A stretch of DNA of 64,000 nt, taken from an uncultured Eubacteriales bacterium. GTDB taxonomy: Bacteria > Bacillota > Clostridia > Oscillospirales > CAG-272. The stretch covers positions 62,001-126,000 of the forward strand of contig CAKRQL010000006.1 of the NCBI GenBank assembly GCA_934393265.1, in the 5' to 3' direction. A model generated the notes under the pieces. That model was not told where the DNA came from. It searched no databases and saw only the letters and a list, made by a program, of their open reading frames with translations. The translations under genes were made by a program, and so were the position numbers. Shown in pieces: positions 1 through 8,606 of the stretch (position 1 is the stretch's first letter; each line of letters opens with the position of its first letter).

Positions 1-784
1 GCGACCTCGGCGACCGAGCCGTTCTTCTCCCCTTTCATGTATATGACCTCTTGGTGTATCGGCGTACCGCGCTTCTCGTTATTCAGGTATTCGACAAAGG
101 AGCTGATACCGCCCTCGTAGCAGAGCGTCTCCTCGCGTTCCCTGCCCTCGCGCTTATCGGTGAGGATTATCTTTACCCCGGCGTTAAGAAATGCCTGTTC
201 TCTCATTCTGACAAGGAGCATGTCGTAGTCGAACACCGTCTCCTCGAATATCGTCGGGTCGGGCTTGAAGCGCACGTACATACCGTGTCTGTCCGTCTCG
301 CCGACGCAGGCGAACGGGCGCGCAACGTGTCCCCTCTCGAATCTCTCGGTAAACCTTTTTCCGTCGCGGCAGTCCTCAACCTCCATCCACTCGGACAGAG
401 CGTTTACGACCGAGGCGCCGACGCCGTGCAGACCTCCGGCTATCTTATAGCCCGAGCCGCCGAATTTTCCGCCCGCGTGAAGGACGGTATAGACGACCTC
501 AAGGGTCGGGAGCCCGAGCTTTTCATTCATACCCGTGGGTATTCCGCGCCCGTCGTCAAGTACGGATACCGTCCCGTCCTCCTCTATTGTCACCTGTATC
601 TTATCGCACTCTCCGGCAAGAGCCTCGTCTATCGAGTTATCCACAATCTCGTAGACAAGATGGTGGAGTCCGCGTATGGAGGTCGTGCCTATGTACATTC
701 CGGGGCGCTTACGCACCGCCTCGAGACCCTCCAGTACCTGTATCTGACTGTCGCCGTATTCTCCGTGGAGCTTTTCGTTTTCCA
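1..784 (-). CDS. gyrB: DNA gyrase subunit B, N-terminal part (cut by window edge)
   Basis: This is the ATPase subunit of DNA gyrase, which introduces negative supercoils ahead of replication forks. The reverse strand from the ATG at 784 reads MENEKLHGEYGDSQIQVLEG and continues with the GHKL hallmarks RKRPGMYIG, EIVDNSIDEALAG, DDGRGIP and GGLHGVGASVVNALS. These are the ATP-binding motifs of type II topoisomerases. About 261 codons are present and the frame is open to base 1, so the transducer end, the TOPRIM domain and the C-terminus lie outside the window. It follows the remB-like gene by about 20 bases, in the usual Firmicutes order dnaA-dnaN-recF-remB-gyrB. GyrB rather than ParE is preferred because of this position. 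Confidence 0.97.
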
Positions 785-805
785 TTCTGATATTAACCTC
801 GCTTT

Positions 806-1105
806 TCAGTATCCCTGTGTATCGCCCTCACCCGCAGGTGATATAAAATCGTCCGATTCCGCGCGCGCACGCAGAACGCCGCTCGAGAGCCTCGAGAGCT
901 TCAGCGCGTCCTCCCCCCGCTCGTCCCTAAGGAGAATTACGGCGCGCGGAAGATCGTCATCCCGGTATTCAACCCTCCCCGCCGCGGACCTCTCGCCGAT
1001 AAAATTTCGCGTTATCTTTGAGACCGTCGCGGAGTCAAGGTCGAATATGCCTATAACGTCCGTCTTTTTTACGCTTTTTCCGTTTCCTATATGTAAGTAC
1101 ATCAT
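806..1105 (-). CDS. remB: RemA/RemB-like DUF370 regulatory protein
   Basis: A protein of about 99 residues beginning MMYLHIGNGKSVKKTDVIGI and continuing FDLDSATVSK, typical of the DUF370 family. RemA and RemB in Bacillus regulate matrix genes as small DNA-binding proteins. The position between recF and gyrB matches B. subtilis remB (yaaB). The start at 1105 overlaps the recF stop as ATGA, implying translational coupling. The next in-frame ATG (1102) is equally possible. The C-terminal third is charged and less conserved. The family call is firm. The regulatory target here is unknown. Confidence 0.85.
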   Translation of the reverse strand: MMYLHIGNGKSVKKTDVIGIFDLDSATVSKITRNFIGERSAAGRVEYRDDDLPRAVILLRDERGEDALKLSRLSSGVLRARAESDDFISPAGEGDTQGY

Positions 1106-2199
1106 TCGGTGAACTCTCCCCCGTGTGTGCGTATAACGCGCGCGTCGGCAGGCAGCCCGCAAACCCCGGAGCAGGAGGTTATTATAACCTGCTTTCCCGC
1201 CGTTCTGCGCATGACAAAGTCCCGTCTTTCGGAATCGAGCTCCGACAGCACGTCGTCAAAGAGGAACACCGGGTACTCTCCGGAGAGCATCCGGCAGACC
1301 TCCCCCTCCGCAAGCTTCAGCGAGAGGACGGCAGACCGCTGCTGCCCTTGTGATGAGAAGGAGCGCATACGCACCCCGTCAACCGACACGATAAGGTCGT
1401 CCCGCCCTATTCCGCAGAGCGTAGTCCCCGCCGCAGCCTCGTGCTCGGTATCCGAGCGGAATATGCGGTAGTATTCGTCTCTCACGGCTTCCCTCGTTTC
1501 AAATTCCTCTCCTATATCCGAGGAATAGGTAAGGGTCATATTCTCGTGTCCGGAGGATATGTCAGCCATGAAGTCCGCCGCCGGGACGGAGAGCCTCTCA
1601 ATGTACTCCCGCCTGTACATCTGTATAAACGACGAGTACTCGGCAAGAGACGCCGACCAGGAGTCGAGCTCCCGGCGGTCAACCGGCATACCGCTCTGCA
1701 TGAATTTCAGAAGACAGTTGCGCTCCGTCTGTGCGCGCCGCCAGTAGCCGTAATACCCGAGGTACTCCGGGTGGCACTGTGCTATCGCGACGTCGAGGAA
1801 TGCGCGCCGCTCCTCGGGTCCGCCCTTTATGAGCCCTAAATTGTCGGGGTAGAATATCACGGCGCGAAAGCCGCCTATCATCTCCGAAACCCGCGTCACC
1901 TTGTAGCCGTTCTTTTTCCGCAGCCGCTTTCCGTCTATGTAGGCGTATTCAAGCGACTGCTTCCCCGTTTTGTCGGAGTACTCAAGCGAGAGACGGAAGC
2001 CCGTCTCTCCGAATTTTATAAGGTCGGCGTCCGACGAGGTGCGGAAGGACCGCCCGCGGGCGAAGAGATACATTCCCTCCACCGCGTTCGTTTTCCCCTG
2101 CGCGTTGTCGCCGAGCAGGACGTTCACCCCGTCGGAAAGCTCTATATCGCATTTTTTTATGTTGCGGAAATTCTCCGCCGCAAAGCGCCGGATTATCAT
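1102..2199 (-). CDS. recF: DNA replication and repair protein RecF
   Basis: RecF is an SMC-like ATPase that helps load RecA at single-strand gaps. The 365-residue protein begins MIIRRFAAENFRNIKKCDIE and has the Walker A motif GDNAQGKT at residues 30-37. It has an ABC-type signature region (FSSQGQQRSAVLSLKLAE) near residue 285 and a Walker B segment VFLFDDVLSELD near 315. Length and motif order fit the family. It overlaps the end of dnaN by four bases (ATGA) and is itself overlapped by the remB-like gene, so it lies inside a dnaN-recF-remB-gyrB operon. The small S4-domain gene often found between dnaN and recF is absent. Confidence 0.97.
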   Translation of the reverse strand: MIIRRFAAENFRNIKKCDIELSDGVNVLLGDNAQGKTNAVEGMYLFARGRSFRTSSDADLIKFGETGFRLSLEYSDKTGKQSLEYAYIDGKRLRKKNGYKVTRVSEMIGGFRAVIFYPDNLGLIKGGPEERRAFLDVAIAQCHPEYLGYYGYWRRAQTERNCLLKFMQSGMPVDRRELDSWSASLAEYSSFIQMYRREYIERLSVPAADFMADISSGHENMTLTYSSDIGEEFETREAVRDEYYRIFRSDTEHEAAAGTTLCGIGRDDLIVSVDGVRMRSFSSQGQQRSAVLSLKLAEGEVCRMLSGEYPVFLFDDVLSELDSERRDFVMRRTAGKQVIITSCSGVCGLPADARVIRTHGGEFTE

Positions 2200-3347
2200 C
2201 CCTCGTTCATGCGCACCGGCAGTATCATGTAGAGATAGTCAAACCGCTCGTCCCGCTCGCAGGGCTCTATAAGCATTGCCTGCGTCGGTCCCTTCATGGT
2301 TATATGGATATTCTCTCCCTCCGCCGCCTTTACGGAATTTATAAGGTAACGGCAGTTGAAGCCTATTTTAAGATCCGGACCCTCGTGGACGCAGTCGAGC
2401 TCCTCATAGACCCTTCCGTTTACCGACGCGGAGGTTATATCGAAGAACTGCCCCTCTATCGAAAGCTTTACGTAGCTTCTTCCGGAGCCCTGTATCTTCT
2501 CCTCCGCGATTATGTTCGCGCGCTCAAGGCTCCCGAGGAAGCTCTCGCGGTCGACGGTCACGGAGACGTCGTTGTCCTTCGGGATAACACGGTTGTAATC
2601 TATATACTCGCTGTCTATCATACGGGTAAAGAAGATTATATCCTCTCCGCTCACTATCGCGTGCTTTCTCGAAAGGTAGACCTTTACGGTTTTCTCATCG
2701 TCGTCCGGGAATATCTTCATTATCTCAAGAAGAGCCGCGCCGGGAATTATAAAGGAGAGTTTATCGTCCTTTGAACCGAATTTGCCGAGCTCGCACTTAT
2801 ACGTGCACCTCGAGAGCGTGTAGCTGTCGCAGGACACGACCTCAAGCATATCGTCGCTTATCTCAAAGTACGCGCCGCAGAGCATGGGGCGGGAGTCCTG
2901 GTCCGAGACCGAATGAATGACCTTGCCTATCATTTTACGGAGCAGCGCGGGGGATATGGTAAACCCGCGGTCGGTAACAAGCTCCGGGAAATTCGGAAAG
3001 TCCGCGCCGTTCATAGCGTAGAGCGAGAAGGACGCCTTTCCGCTGTATATCGTGCAGTTGAGCTTATCGTTTATCTCAATGGTTATCTCGTCCTCGGGCA
3101 TGACGCGCACGGTCTGATAGAGCCTCTGCGCATTTATTATATATTTTCCCTCTCTCTCTATCGACACGGCGTCAAGCGTCGCACGCACGCCCTTGTTCAT
3201 GTCGTAGGTGGATATCTGTATTCTTCCGTTCGGCAGGGTCTCAATAAGCACGCCCTCTATCGAGGTTATCGTATTCTTGTTCGAGACTGTGCCCATAGCG
3301 GGTTGCAGCTTTTCGAGAAAGAGTGATTTTTTGAGTGTTATCTTCAT
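2196..3347 (-). CDS. dnaN: DNA polymerase III sliding clamp, beta subunit
   Basis: The ring-shaped processivity clamp for the replicative polymerase and a hub for repair proteins. The 383-residue product begins MKITLKKSLFLEKLQPAMGT and has the three-domain clamp layout. The C-terminal hydrophobic pocket segment ends DYLYMILPVRMNEG, close to the classic clamp terminus. A -10 like TATAAT is readable on the minus strand at 3493-3498, but no good -35 was found. The 350-base gap to dnaA upstream holds several DnaA boxes. The stop overlaps the recF start by four bases. Confidence 0.97.
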   Translation of the reverse strand: MKITLKKSLFLEKLQPAMGTVSNKNTITSIEGVLIETLPNGRIQISTYDMNKGVRATLDAVSIEREGKYIINAQRLYQTVRVMPEDEITIEINDKLNCTIYSGKASFSLYAMNGADFPNFPELVTDRGFTISPALLRKMIGKVIHSVSDQDSRPMLCGAYFEISDDMLEVVSCDSYTLSRCTYKCELGKFGSKDDKLSFIIPGAALLEIMKIFPDDDEKTVKVYLSRKHAIVSGEDIIFFTRMIDSEYIDYNRVIPKDNDVSVTVDRESFLGSLERANIIAEEKIQGSGRSYVKLSIEGQFFDITSASVNGRVYEELDCVHEGPDLKIGFNCRYLINSVKAAEGENIHITMKGPTQAMLIEPCERDERFDYLYMILPVRMNEG

Positions 3348-3697
3348 CTCGTTTTCCTTATCCTTTCGCTGTTCGCGTTTGTTTTTCTTCGCTTTTTTCT
3401 CCCGGCTTTTTCTCCCGGCGCGGCACGCCGCCCCGTATTCCTTTACCTGTCGGCTCCCATCCGCGACAGCGGATAAGAAAAGAACGAAAGGTATTATACG
3501 GTAGGAGAAACAGTAGTAGGGGCTGTGGATTGTGTGGAAAAGTCGGCGGAGCCTTGCCCCGCCTCACTTTTTCGGTGGTCGGTTTTCCTTTTTTGGTGTG
3601 GAAAAGTCCACGGTATCTTCGGGAAAAGTTTTCCACAGAGTTTTCAAGGTTGAAACAACATACATTTCAACCGGCTTTTCAACAGCTTTTCCACATA
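3348..3697. other. dnaA-dnaN intergenic region with DnaA-box cluster (candidate origin element)
   Basis: A 350-base gene-free gap. It contains four copies of TTTTCCACA, which fits the DnaA-box consensus TTWTNCACA: at 3629-3637 and 3687-3695 on the plus strand, and at 3533-3541 and 3597-3605 on the minus strand. A weaker relative (CAATCCACA) is at 3524-3532. In B. subtilis and many Firmicutes the dnaA-dnaN gap is one half of a bipartite oriC, so this could be an unwinding site or a dnaA autoregulatory site. Gene orientation places the fork origin further right, near 13.5 kb. The two signals disagree. Confidence 0.7.
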
Positions 3698-5188
3698 TCA
3701 GCCCTCGCGTATCTTCTTTATGAGCCTCTGTACCGTCTCGTCGTAGCCGTTGACGGTCTTTATATTGAGCTCGCTCTTCTGAAGAGAGGAGAGCACGGTG
3801 GAGTGGTCGCGGTTGAATATCTCGCCTATTTTCTTTAAGGAGACATCCGTAAGGGTGCGTATTAAGTATATCGCCGTATGCCGCGCATTTGCTATCGTGT
3901 CGGTCTTGCGCTTTGACGTGAGGTCCTCGACGCTTATTCCGTACTGCTCGCTCACCTCGCGCAGCACACGGTCTATTATGACCGAGGCGGGGACGTTCCC
4001 CGGATCGACAAACGAGATAGCCTGATCGACGTGCTCCCGCGTTATCTCAACCCCCGAGAGGGAGTGAATGGCATAGAGCTTTTTGACGACGCCCTCGATC
4101 TGCCGGACATTGTCATGCAGCCGCTCTGCCATGTAGCTGACAAGCTGCGGGTCTATTTCAAAGCCGAGGTATTTTGCCTTGCTCGCTATGATAGCCAGCC
4201 GGAGCTCAAAGCTCGGGGGCTGTATATCGGCTATCAGCCCGCCCTCAAAGCGGGTACGCAGCCTGTCCTCAAGCGGCTTTATATCCTTCGGCGGACGGTC
4301 GGAGGTCAGGATTATCTGCTTGTCCGACTCATAGAGCGCGGAGAAGGTGTGGAAGAACTCCTCCTGCGTCGATTCCTTACCGGCTATGAACTGAATATCG
4401 TCTATAAGAAGAATATCGGCGGTGCGGTAGCTGTCCTTGAACTCGGCTGTCGTACCGTTCGAGATAGCCGCGATAAGCTCGTTTATGAACTCCTCGCTCT
4501 TCTTGTAGACTATCTTCATTCCGGGGTGCTTTTTCCTTATGTAATTTATTACGGCGTAGAGGAGGTGGGTTTTTCCGAGCCCCGACTCGCCCCATATAAA
4601 GAGCGGATTATAGGTCGTCGGCTCCTTTGCCACCGCAAAGCAGGCGGCGCGGGCAAATCTGTTGGACGCGCCCTCTATGAAGTTTTCAAAGGTGTAGTCG
4701 TCAAGCACGCTCCTCTGCGTCGCCTCGGTCTCGAGGATCTTCTCGACGTCTACCTCCTCCTCTTCCTCCTTGTAGTCGTAATCTCCGGCGAGGATGGCCT
4801 GCCGCTCACGCTCGCGCTTTTCCTCGTCCTTTGCGCGGCGCTCCTCCGCCTCCCGCGCCTCGCGCACCTCACGCGGGGTCACGGAATTGACGACGACGCG
4901 GACAGCCACCGGAAAGCCTATCACCTCGCGCAGAGACTCGCCGAGCAGGTCGATATAGCGGTTGTCGATTATGCGCTTCCTTAGGTCGGTTGTGGTGGAG
5001 AACACAGCCTCGGACTCTGACAGCTCCTCAAGCCGCAGGTCGTGAAACCACATTGAGACTATCGGCTCCCCGCTGTAGCCCTGCGCGTCGAGCTTTGCTG
5101 TCATTATCGGCTTCATCGCATTGACAAAGCAGTGGAGCTCGTTCAGCTCCTCGCCCGGGTGCCGGGTCGGCATACCGTTTTCTTCCAT
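3698..5188 (-). CDS. dnaA: Chromosomal replication initiator DnaA
   Basis: AAA+ initiator that binds DnaA boxes and opens the origin. It has 496 residues from the ATG at 5188. There is an N-terminal domain I, then a highly charged linker (Glu/Arg-rich, residues about 108-150). The AAA+ core has Walker A GESGLGKT at 200-207 and Walker B LLIDDIQF at 260-267. Domain IV has a helix-turn-helix with the signature IFNRDHSTVL near the C-terminus. The start was chosen because AAGGAG lies 13 bases upstream and the protein then begins at domain I. The frame is open further upstream (ATG at 5236), so the start is not certain. Promoter at 5261-5289. The charged linker is longer and more acidic than usual. 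Confidence 0.95.
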   Translation of the reverse strand: MEENGMPTRHPGEELNELHCFVNAMKPIMTAKLDAQGYSGEPIVSMWFHDLRLEELSESEAVFSTTTDLRKRIIDNRYIDLLGESLREVIGFPVAVRVVVNSVTPREVREAREAEERRAKDEEKRERERQAILAGDYDYKEEEEEVDVEKILETEATQRSVLDDYTFENFIEGASNRFARAACFAVAKEPTTYNPLFIWGESGLGKTHLLYAVINYIRKKHPGMKIVYKKSEEFINELIAAISNGTTAEFKDSYRTADILLIDDIQFIAGKESTQEEFFHTFSALYESDKQIILTSDRPPKDIKPLEDRLRTRFEGGLIADIQPPSFELRLAIIASKAKYLGFEIDPQLVSYMAERLHDNVRQIEGVVKKLYAIHSLSGVEITREHVDQAISFVDPGNVPASVIIDRVLREVSEQYGISVEDLTSKRKTDTIANARHTAIYLIRTLTDVSLKKIGEIFNRDHSTVLSSLQKSELNIKTVNGYDETVQRLIKKIREG

Positions 5189-5260
5189 CTGGTATATAAA
5201 ACTCCTTGAAGCATTCTTGCATTTGCGTTTCTTCATTACTGATTTGGTTATATCAGATAC

Positions 5261-5289
5261 ATTATAACATAACGCGCGCGCAAATGCAA
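5261..5289 (-). promoter_or_regulatory. dnaA promoter
   Basis: On the minus strand TTGCAT (5284-5289) and a perfect TATAAT (5261-5266) are separated by 17 bases. Transcription would start about 65 bases before the dnaA ATG. The -35 is weak. No DnaA box was seen in this 131-base gap, so autoregulation, if any, would act from elsewhere. Confidence 0.6.
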
Positions 5290-5319
5290 CCGCCGGAGTG
5301 AGTTTTTTTCGCGGATTTT

Positions 5320-5745
5320 TTACGGATTTCCGGAAGAGCTGCCCTGTCTTTCCCCACCCGAACGGCGGGAGCGTTTGGGCTTCCCGGAGAAGATAAGTGC
5401 CGCAAGGTAACCGAGGCAGAGTGCCGCGCCCGTCCCCGCCGCGGCAGCGGAGAGCGCACCCGTGAGAATGCCCATGGCTCCCCGCTCCGCTATCGCGCGG
5501 CGCACCCCCCTTGCCACCACCGCTCCGAAGCCGGTGAGAGGGACGGTAGCACCGCAGCCGAATATGCGTATAAGCGGGTCGTAGAGCCCGAGTGCGCCGA
5601 GGAGCACCCCGGTGACGGCGTAGATAACGAGTATTCTCGCCGGGGTGAGCTTTGTTTTGTCTATCAGCAGCTGTGCCACCGAGCAGAGCGCGCCGCCGAA
5701 GGAAAAGGCGAGCAGCAGACCTCCGATATAATCCCATACTTCCAT
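5320..5745 (-). CDS. spoVAE: Stage V sporulation protein AE (SpoVAE/SpoVAEb)
   Basis: A membrane component of the SpoVA channel that moves calcium-dipicolinate into the forespore and out at germination. The 141-residue protein has several membrane helices and the family signature CGATVPLTGFGAVVARG near residues 63-80. It is homologous to SpoVAC but shorter at the N-terminus. The C-terminus is a hydrophilic Arg/Ser-rich tail. AAGGATATGAAGC precedes the ATG as ribosome binding site. It follows spoVAD by 132 bases and precedes dnaA by 131 bases. Confidence 0.92.
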   Translation of the reverse strand: MEVWDYIGGLLLAFSFGGALCSVAQLLIDKTKLTPARILVIYAVTGVLLGALGLYDPLIRIFGCGATVPLTGFGAVVARGVRRAIAERGAMGILTGALSAAAAGTGAALCLGYLAALIFSGKPKRSRRSGGERQGSSSGNP

Positions 5746-5877
5746 GCTTCATATCCTTTCGTTTTTTTTGTGACGGCTTGCGGCGGTTTGACTCCGGAGC
5801 GTATTTCCGGGGGATATTCTTTCAGCCCCCGGTGACGGCTCACATCTTCGGATACCGTGCCGTCTGCCGTCCGGGGC

Positions 5878-6873
5878 TTACACAGCTGAGATATGCACCG
5901 CGTGCGCAATGCCGGTGATATTCTGCCCCTGCTGTATGCTCGAGGGGCTCATGAGTGCGCCTGTCGATAGAAAGAGCACGTCATGGAGCTCACCGCGGCA
6001 AATCTCCGGCAGCAGCTTTGCCGCGAGCACGGAGGCGGAGCAGCCGCAGCCGGAGCCCCCCGAGTGAAAGTCGCGCCTGTCGCGGTCATAGAGCAGCAGC
6101 CCACAGTCGGTGTGCAGGCGTTCTGCCCCCGGGAGCCGCTCACCGAGCATTTCACGGAGAATTTCCGAGCCCACCGCGCCGAGGTCGCCCGTAACAATGA
6201 GGTCAAAGTCCGACGGACGCTTTCCCGAGAGCGAAAAGTAGCGGAGTATCGTATCGAGTGCCGCGGGAGCCATTGCAGCCCCCATATTCGCCCCGTCGCG
6301 CACGTAGCCGTCGGTCATCACGCCGGGGAGAAAGCCGCGTATACCCGCCCTGCCGTATCTTCCGAGTATAAACGCGCCGGCGGCGGTTGCCGTCCATTGC
6401 GCGCTCGGGGCTCTCTGTGCCCCGTATTCGAGGGGCGTTCTGAACTGGCGCTCCGCCGCGCAGTTGTGAGAGGAGGTGACTACAGCACATCGGGAAAGCG
6501 TGCTGTCTGCCGAGAGATACGCCGCCGCGGTGCACAGCCCCTCCGTGAGCGTCGAACACGCGCCGTAGAGCCCTATAAAGGGGATTCCGAAGGTGAGAAG
6601 TCCTCCGCTCGTCGCGACGCACTGATTCTGCAGGTCCCCGGCTAAAAGCAGGTCAACCTCCGTGGGGGAAATATCCGCCTTTTTCATGGCGAGATTGAGA
6701 CATACGCGCCCCATCTCGCCCTCTGCCCGCTCCCACGTCCTCTCGCCGAAGCGGTCGTCGTCGCTCGCAAGGTCGAAGAGGTCTCCGAGCGGGCCGCGCC
6801 GCTCCTCATATCCCCCGACAGCCGCAAACGAGGAAATATATATCGGATATTGCGGGGTGAATATCTTTCTCAT
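5878..6873 (-). CDS. spoVAD: Stage V sporulation protein AD (SpoVAD)
   Basis: The soluble, thiolase-fold SpoVA subunit, which in Bacillus binds dipicolinic acid. The 331-residue length matches the family. Visible features are VDLLLAGDLQNQC, the active-site-like GLYGACSTLTEGL, CAVVTSSHNCAAERQFRTP and a C-terminal segment with SGCGCSASVLAAKL. A GAGG lies about 10 bases before the ATG at 6873. It sits between spoVAC and spoVAE. The gap to spoVAC is 362 bases and contains direct repeats, so the trio may not form one tight operon. Confidence 0.95.
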   Translation of the reverse strand: MRKIFTPQYPIYISSFAAVGGYEERRGPLGDLFDLASDDDRFGERTWERAEGEMGRVCLNLAMKKADISPTEVDLLLAGDLQNQCVATSGGLLTFGIPFIGLYGACSTLTEGLCTAAAYLSADSTLSRCAVVTSSHNCAAERQFRTPLEYGAQRAPSAQWTATAAGAFILGRYGRAGIRGFLPGVMTDGYVRDGANMGAAMAPAALDTILRYFSLSGKRPSDFDLIVTGDLGAVGSEILREMLGERLPGAERLHTDCGLLLYDRDRRDFHSGGSGCGCSASVLAAKLLPEICRGELHDVLFLSTGALMSPSSIQQGQNITGIAHAVHISAV

Positions 6874-7235
6874 GTAAATAAAACCTCACGTAAAATATAG
6901 ATTATACAGAGCTTTCACTGCTGATTTTGATACACGGGTAGGCTTTGCCCTGCGCGGCGGGAGCATGGCGCGCGGGGCGCGCAGTGAAATGCGGCTTACG
7001 CCGTGCTTTTTCCTATCAATTTTAGTACACGGGTAGGCTTTACACTGCCCGGCGAGAGCAAGACGCGCGGGGCGCACAGTGAAATACGGCTTACGCCGTG
7101 TGTAGGTTAGCGCAGACAAAAGGAAAGATTACCTTTGCCCGGCTTACCGCTGACCTGTAGGGCGGGAGCAAGCCACCCGCCCTACAGAATTGCGCGGCAG
7201 CAATACACCACGTGGGCACGCCGGGGCCACACCAT
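6874..7235. repeat. Two imperfect direct repeats plus a perfect 12-bp inverted repeat in the spoVAC-spoVAD gap
   Basis: Two copies of an approximately 80-base unit (about 6923-7004 and 7021-7101) share ACACGGGTAGGCTTT, CGCGGGGCGC and CGGCTTACGCCGTG, with about a dozen differences. To the left in transcriptional order is a perfect hairpin, CTGTAGGGCGGG (7155-7166) pairing with CCCGCCCTACAG (7176-7187) over a 9-base loop. A partial relative of the repeat (ATTTTAATAAACGGGTAG) appears near 8510. No gene is seen. This looks like a dispersed intergenic repeat family. Confidence 0.75.
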
Positions 7236-7679
7236 TCACACAAACAAGCTTACCACATATTCCACTATGCCGTACAGCGTACCGGCAAGGGTGGTAAAGA
7301 GAATTACGGGACCCGCAACTTTGAATATATTCGCGCCGACACCGACTACAAGCCCCTCTGCCTTTGTATCGATAGCCGGGGAGACAACCGCGTTTGCAAA
7401 CCCCGTAACGGGGACGAGCGTCCCCGCACCGGCTATCCCGGCAATGGTATCAAAGACGCCGAAGCCCGTGAGGAGCACCGCTATGAATATAAGCGACACG
7501 GTAACGAGCGTGTAGGCGTCCTCCGTGCTCGCCGAGAGCATATTGTAAAGAAAGAAAAGCGACTGCCCGACGGCGCATATCCCACCGCCGATAAGGAAGG
7601 CAAAGACGCAGTTTTTTATCACCGGGGACGCCGGCGAATGTCTCGCTACCCTCTCGCTGTATTCCTTTTTGTTTTCCAT
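7236..7679 (-). CDS. spoVAC: Stage V sporulation protein AC (SpoVAC)
   Basis: Integral membrane SpoVA protein, reported as a mechanosensitive channel in Bacillus, for dipicolinate movement. The 147-residue product MENKKEYSERVARHSPASPV has four or more membrane helices and the signature AGTLVPVTGFANAVVSPAID. The ATG at 7679 is chosen. An in-frame GTG three codons upstream is possible and would use the GGGGTG weakly. First gene of the spoVAC-D-E set. SpoVAA, AB and AF are not present nearby, as is common in Clostridia. Confidence 0.94.
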   Translation of the reverse strand: MENKKEYSERVARHSPASPVIKNCVFAFLIGGGICAVGQSLFFLYNMLSASTEDAYTLVTVSLIFIAVLLTGFGVFDTIAGIAGAGTLVPVTGFANAVVSPAIDTKAEGLVVGVGANIFKVAGPVILFTTLAGTLYGIVEYVVSLFV

Positions 7680-7720
7680 ATTAAGCACCCCATTGCTTTA
7701 GTTTTCCGCTACCGCGCCCG

Positions 7721-7960
7721 CGCACTGTTTTGCGCCGCACCATACCACACACCACACACCACACACCGCACACCGCACGCCGCACACCGCACGCTCGAAT
7801 TGCTTCGCTTCGCGCCCGCGCTCTGCCGCACCGCACCATACCACACACCGCACGCCACACGCTCGAATCGCTTCGCTTCGCGCCCGCGCACTGTTTTGCG
7901 CCGTCTGACCGCGCCCTGCCCTGCGCCGTCTGAGCGCGCCCCGCCGCATTTTATCTCTAT
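7721..7960. repeat. Low-complexity CACACC/CGCAC tandem repeats
   Basis: The plus strand carries runs of ACCACACACC and CCGCACGCCGCAC. A longer unit containing CGCTCGAATTGCTTCGCTTCGCGCCCGCGC (split here for length: CGCTCGAAT, TGCTTCGCTTCG, CGCCCGCGC) occurs at about 7790-7823 and 7858-7892. Open frames on both strands here only reflect the GC-rich repetition. The 5' end of this stretch abuts the start of spoVAC, so it may hold the spoVAC promoter, which I could not recognise. Confidence 0.7.
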
Positions 7961-8101
7961 TGTACCTCAAGAATAAAAAAATATACCCGGCGCCCGCCGC
8001 GTGAAAACGGCAGAATACCGGGTATTTTTGCTGATGTTGTGAACTATATTTTACAAAGCGAGCAGACTTTTTGGGATTTTTTCGGCTTACGCCTTGGTGA
8101 C

Positions 8102-8461
8102 GGTGAAGATATATTCGCCCCTTAACACTCGCGAAGCGAATAACACTCGCAAGATGTGCGAATAACGCTCGCACATCTCGCGAATATCACTGCGGAGCAA
8201 TAGAACTCGCCGTAAGGCGAATATAACTGCCGCTTTGCGGCATAGTGATATGCCTCGCTCTGCTCGGCGTGGTATATTGCCGCTTGATGCAAAAAAATAT
8301 GCCGCGTGGCAAATAATTACCATGCGGCAATGTGATATTGTTCGCTCCGCTCACAGTGATATTATATTCGCCTTTTAACACTCGCGAAGCGAATACCACT
8401 CGGCGATAGCCGAATATCACTGCGGAGCAATAGAACTCGCCGTAAGGCGAATATAACTGCG
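8102..8461. repeat. Array of miniature hairpin modules, with an exact 50-bp duplication
   Basis: A chain of short perfect hairpins joined by AAT-A-AC linkers: TCGCgaaGCGA, TCGCCgtaaGGCGA, TCGGCgataGCCGA and GCCGCtttGCGGC. The segment 8181-8230 recurs exactly at 8411-8460. The module ending AACACTCGCGAAGCGAATA occurs at about 8124 and 8379. There is no coding capacity. It lies between the end of parB and spoVAC. The pattern resembles a mosaic REP or MITE-like element, but no terminal repeats or transposase are seen. Confidence 0.75.
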
Positions 8462-8549
8462 CGCCCCGCGCCCCGCGCCCCACGGCGCGCCCCGCGCGCC
8501 ATGCCCTCGATTTTAATAAACGGGTAGTCCGGACAAACTGTTGCGGCGC

Positions 8550-8595
8550 AAAAAAAGCACCCCGGATGCGGAATATCCGCACAACGGGGCACTTG
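8550..8595 (-). terminator. Rho-independent terminator after parB
   Basis: On the minus strand AGTGCCCCG ... CGGGGTGCT flanks an inner stem TGCGGATATTCCGCA, followed by a run of seven T. It lies about 90 bases past the parB stop and is the strongest terminator in this arm. Confidence 0.85.
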
Positions 8596-8606
8596 TTCTG
8601 AAAATA

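Noticed and set aside
51..1112. Plus-strand open frame of 353 codons over gyrB and the remB-like gene
   Set aside because: It is antisense to two well-recognised genes, and its protein has no known features.
7698..8592. Several minus-strand open frames rich in Arg, Cys and Ala
   Set aside because: They track the simple CACACC repeats and hairpin modules. The three frames are equally open.
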